Source: Isoetes taiwanensis (lineage: Eukaryota > Streptophyta > Lycopodiopsida > Isoetales > Isoetaceae). From it: a stretch of DNA of 64,000 nucleotides. The position numbers and the translations under genes were made by a program. Below are positions 61,088-64,000 of the stretch, one piece after another. Positions within the stretch are counted from its first letter, which is position 1. Every line of letters begins with the position of its first letter. Below the pieces are notes generated by a model. That model was not told the DNA's origin and did not search any database. It saw only the letters and a program-made list of their open reading frames with translations. The DNA lies in contig JAJEKV010000005.1 of assembly GCA_021234155.1 (NCBI GenBank), forward strand, positions 25,914,863 through 25,978,862. Direction: 5' to 3'.

Positions 61088-62247
61088 TATATCCTTCCAT
61101 CCAAGAGCAAAGGAAGGTAGAACCTAAGGGCTTTGTCGTGCCCTGCTTCTCCGCCTGAGGTGAAGGCCGCTCGGTGTCTTCCAGAATACTCGTCAACCGG
61201 CACTTCCACCATCTCTCTGTAATCACTGTAGATGGAAGATCCGAGGTTCATGCTTCTTTTCTCTGATACCGGTGCTGACGCAGATGAGCTCGGTAGGAGT
61301 ACTGATGTTGACTTTCCTCTGATTCCCATGCGCTCTTGAATCGCCAAGAACTCTTCTTTCGTCGGTAGCTCTTGCTCGGCCATCATCTGTCTGATGTCGG
61401 TGTAGGCTTCGATATCTGTGGATGTCTGGCCGGTGTAGGTGCTGGCTTCCCTTATGCTGATGGGAAAGTCTTGAGTTTCCCTGTCGATGAAGTCGTTGAG
61501 CACAGGGTCTTGTCGTAGGAGATGTAGTAATTCATCCACTCTGTAACCCCTGTCTCGGCACTCTGGTAGATTCTTGATATCATGGAGGCTTAAATATGCC
61601 TCTCCTTGTATAATCACTGGGGTCAAGCTTGTAATTCCTTGTCCCAGTGGTGGGGCTCTTCTCGTTGCTCTGAGTCCTTCTTCGAAGCTCTGGATCTGCT
61701 GCTCGACCTGTTGCCTCTCTTGTGCTAGGTCGATGTTCTCTGAATCTGACCCTCATCCTTCTTCTTCTTCCTCGTCCTCGTCGTAGGCAAGGCGCATCTA
61801 CTCCTCCTCTGCAGCTGCCATGGCCATGGGCTCTATATCTAAGGGCTGCACTGAAGGTTCTCCTATCTGGGTTTGACCTCGAAGGGATAGGAATATGGCT
61901 ACGGCTACATTGTAAGAAAAGTATCTCCTCCTATTGGCAGAGACAGACATATAATTGGGCAGGCGGGTTGCTTTGTTCTCTAGGTACTTGTCTACGTTGG
62001 GTATGTCCTGGAGACCTGCCTTGAGGGCCGTGTTTGGTGTAAAGTATCCTATGCAAGGTGGGAGCTCTATGAGAGATGGTCCTATCTTAGCGTGGAATTC
62101 AGACATAATATCCTGGTAGAAGGGGGTGGCATTGATGGTGGCCTCCACATCGATCTGCTTCTGAAAGACATTAAAGACAGAGTTGACGTCGGCCTCAGCC
62201 ACATGAGCTGTGGCGCTGTACCATCGCCTAAATGCAGTGGTTGCCAT
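61087..62247 (-). pseudogene. Unknown protein, N-terminal and middle parts
   Basis: One frame runs from 62,247 (MATTAFRRWYSATAHVAEAD) to 61,087 with two stops, TAG at 61,798 and TGA near 61,752, around an acidic hinge (DEDEEEEEG). The first ATG in the frame, 62,349, is only 10 bp after a TATA box, so the ATG at 62,247 is the likelier start. The first part has YLENKATRLPNYMSVSANRR; the second has LSLHDIKNLPECRDRGYRVD and a Ser-rich segment (VLLPSSSASAPVSEKRS). With the frame at 60,728-61,087 the gene would encode about 500 residues. I do not recognise it; a structural protein of an element is one guess. Confidence 0.5.
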
Positions 62248-62358
62248 GGAGTATGAGCAGCTGGGGATGCCAAACAGATGGGGAAGCGCCTTAGGGGCCT
62301 GAAAAATTGGCTTGGAGTGAGGAGCAAGGGTGTAGGACACAAATGACACCTATGGTCC

Positions 62359-62366
62359 TATTTATA
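62359..62366 (-). promoter_or_regulatory. Possible TATA box for the unknown gene
   Basis: TATAAATA on the minus strand, about 110 bp before the ATG at 62,247 and just after the hairpin repeats. Placement fits an internal promoter, but there is no other support. Confidence 0.4.
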
Positions 62367-62439
62367 GACAAAACCCTAATTTTGGGAAAATTCAAAGTTG
62401 GGAAATACCTATGATTCTAAGGTCTAGGTGTGCAATTCA

Positions 62440-63040
62440 CAGGCTAACTATGCTAAAAACTGCATTCTAAGGGTCCTATGGCAGCAAATTTCACCTACTT
62501 TTGTAGGGAAATGTGGATAAATTGGGGCAATTTTGGTGTGACCACTCACACAGTGCGCGAGAGGCAGTTAGGAATACAATCCTAAGTGGCCTGGGCGCAC
62601 TCTGTGAGGGGTGGGGCCCTGTTTGGGTGAAGGATGATGTCAATCCTGCAAACTAAGGGTAAAATCCTACATATCTCGTCGAGATAGGTCGAATTGAGCC
62701 CTTATTTGCTTCATTTGGATAAGTTTTGGCCAAGATTAGGGGTCAACCACTCACACAGTGCGCGAGAGGCAGTTAGGAAACATTCCTAAGTGGCCTAGGC
62801 GCACTCTGTGAGGGGTGGGGCCCTACTGAGCTAGGGTTGGCCAATTTGCACAAGCTAAGGGTCAAATCCTACTAATTAAGGCAAGTTGAGTCGAATGGTG
62901 TGCTTACTTTCTGCATTTGGTCAAGTTTTGGCACAGTTCAGTGCTCGACCACTCACACAGTGCGCGAGAGGCAGTTAGGAAAAAAAATCCTAAGTGGCCT
63001 GGGCGCACTCTGTGAGGGGTGGGGCTACAAACACTGAGTT
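62440..63040. repeat. Three ~200-bp repeats, each with a CTCACACAGTGCGC hairpin
   Basis: Hairpins at 62,544-62,608, 62,750-62,812 and 62,952-63,016: arms CTCACACAGTGCGC and GCGCACTCTGTGAG (one mismatch), with inner TTAGGA/TCCTAA. The DNA between hairpins matches the satellite's non-coding half: GGTCCTATGGCAGCAAATTT (satellite GGTCCTATTGCAACAAATTT) and GTCGAGATAGGTCGAATTGA (satellite GTCGAGTTAGGCAGAATTGA). So this is the same 3' flank of an H3-like gene in diverged form. Confidence 0.75.
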
Positions 63041-63163
63041 TGCTCCAAATTTGTTAATTTCAAATGCAGAAGTTTGTAATACACCTTGGTTAGGGCAGAT
63101 TTAACACATTGACTCAGCAAAATTGCAAACTTATACTTACAAAAGTTTATTTACAATGATCAA

Positions 63164-64000
63164 CTAGGATTCTTTCTTAATAAACTTAGCAAGCCTCATG
63201 TCCTTTGGCATACATGTTACTCTTTTTGCATGCATAGCACATGCAATCGAGTCTTCGAAGCTTTGCACTATATGTTGCTCGGCCGCCTCCTGCAACGCCA
63301 GCAGCATATCGTCCGTGACTCGCTTCGAGTTGTCGAATTCCTGCAAAACTTCCCTTGTGAGTCGTGCAAAGGAGGCTCTAGGGATGAGGAGACCGTAACT
63401 CCGCTAGAAATGTTTGATCTCCTTGGCCGCTCTCGAAAATTTGGAATCTGCTTTCCTCTTCATGGGCTTCTTTGGTGGAGCTGGTTTCTCAGGTGGTGGC
63501 TTGAGTGTATTTTTCTTTGTCGGCCGACTTCCCTTGATAAATGTCACCTTATGCTCCTCGTAATACTTAGAGTATTCTTCGTGCATTTTCATGAACGAAT
63601 TATACTCTTTCAGCTCCTTTCGATATTTGAGGTCCTGCTTGAGCGCATATGACTCCCTTTGCGGCTTCAACTTCTTTGTGCTGTCGCTGGGATGCTTCGG
63701 CGACGACCACCTAGGGTATGGTGGTGCATTTGCCACAACGTCCTCCGGTTTCTGCGCTGTGTTTGAGGGTCCAGAGCCCTCGGCTGGTTCAAATCTTCTC
63801 GTTTCCTCATCTGACTTAGTGTCAGACGAGGATGGCGGCTTCTCCGGGTCTGGCTCCTGTATGGTGACTCCTTTGGCAGCCGTCGTCTTGGGTTTTCTCT
63901 TGGTATCCTTGGGCAGTGCGGGGCCTTTTCCTTTTTCTGCTTTCCTCTTCGCACGCTCCTCTCTTTTCTTCTTCTTCTGCTCCCTCCTCTGCCTCTTCTC
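63164..64000 (-). pseudogene. Histone H3-like protein with long basic N-terminal extension (partial, one internal stop)
   Basis: One frame is open from the window edge to TAG at 63,164 (279 codons) apart from a TAG at 63,404. The first half is Lys/Glu/Arg-rich, then Ser/Pro-rich, then a likely helical part (LKYRKELKEYNSFMKMHEEY). The end is an H3 fold: AAKEIKHF-stop-RSYGLL (alpha-N), FARLTREVLQEF (helix 1), loop DNSKRVTDD, LLALQEAAEQHIVQSFEDSI (helix 2), HAKRVTCMPKDMRLAKFIKK (helix 3). Loop 1 has the canonical nine residues, unlike the longer loop usual in CenH3. The stop stands where H3 has Gln, so CAG to TAG is the simplest change. The N-terminus is outside the window; the copy at 19,996 suggests it begins with an H3 tail. 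Histone-type DNA binding is inferred from the fold only. Confidence 0.75.

Noticed and set aside
63164-63406. Centromeric histone CenH3
   Set aside because: Loop 1 between helices 1 and 2 has the canonical nine residues; CenH3 usually has a longer loop, and the flanking N-terminal extension is unlike plant CenH3 tails.
63164-64000. Histone gene from an integrated giant virus
   Set aside because: The neighbouring genes are a Ty3/Gypsy gag-pol, and the second copy sits beside an LTR of the same family. No viral hallmark genes were seen. Still possible, but less supported.
60600-64000. A hidden 5' LTR for the chromovirus inside this stretch
   Set aside because: Neither the LTR ends (GGAACGTCACA, GTCCCCTACTC) nor the primer site complement (GCTCTGATACCA) occurs there, so the 5' end must lie beyond the window or be lost.

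Overview
The window is nuclear DNA of a land plant with a large, repeat-dense genome. It holds one spliced gene for a plant-type DEAD-box helicase (RH22 type), the broken 3' part of an NRAMP metal transporter gene, and a dense mix of Copia, Ty3/Gypsy, LINE and foldback elements. I cannot place the species; a fern, lycophyte or gymnosperm would fit the repeat load, but this is inference.

Layout. 1-19,771: a tandem satellite of about 1,008 bp, 19 full units plus a partial one. Each unit fuses a Copia reverse-transcriptase fragment to a non-coding segment with two hairpins and, on the minus strand, the last codons of a histone H3-like gene. 19,748-23,438 (minus): the 5' part of a Ty3/Gypsy element: LTR, tRNA-iMet primer site, hairpin clusters, two SINE-like pieces and a shortened H3-like gene that starts with an H3 tail. 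23.5-30.0 kb: Copia, LINE and foldback remnants and a retroposed insertion with 16-bp target duplications. 30,056-34,530 (minus): NRAMP exons, with a LINE in one intron. 34,894-45,766 (plus): a complete Ty3/Gypsy element with 2.3-kb LTRs and GGTGT target duplications. 45.8-49.6 kb: small repeats, one doubtful ORF and a foldback element. 49,749-52,995 (plus): RH22. 53,595-64,000 (minus): the 3' part of a chromovirus (gag, protease, RT, RNase H, integrase, chromodomain, LTR). It is preceded on the same strand by an unknown gene, hairpin repeats and a longer H3-like gene that runs off the window.

Main idea. The LTRs at 21.9-23.4 kb and 53.6-55.0 kb belong to one family. Each is followed or preceded, in the same strand and order, by an H3-like gene and then hairpin repeats. 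Read together, the two loci suggest one large chromovirus: LTR, primer site, H3-like gene, hairpins, unknown gene, gag, pol, chromodomain, LTR. An element carrying both a histone H3-like protein and a chromodomain would be a notable system. Neither locus is complete, so this is inference.

Caution on quality. Differences between copies of the satellite, between the two LTRs of the 34.9-45.8 kb element, and among the hairpin modules are concentrated at CAG/CTG, usually as small indels or CG-type replacements. The CAG/CTG versions keep reading frames open. This looks like long-read consensus error at CHG-methylated cytosines, so many apparent frameshifts here should not be taken as biological.
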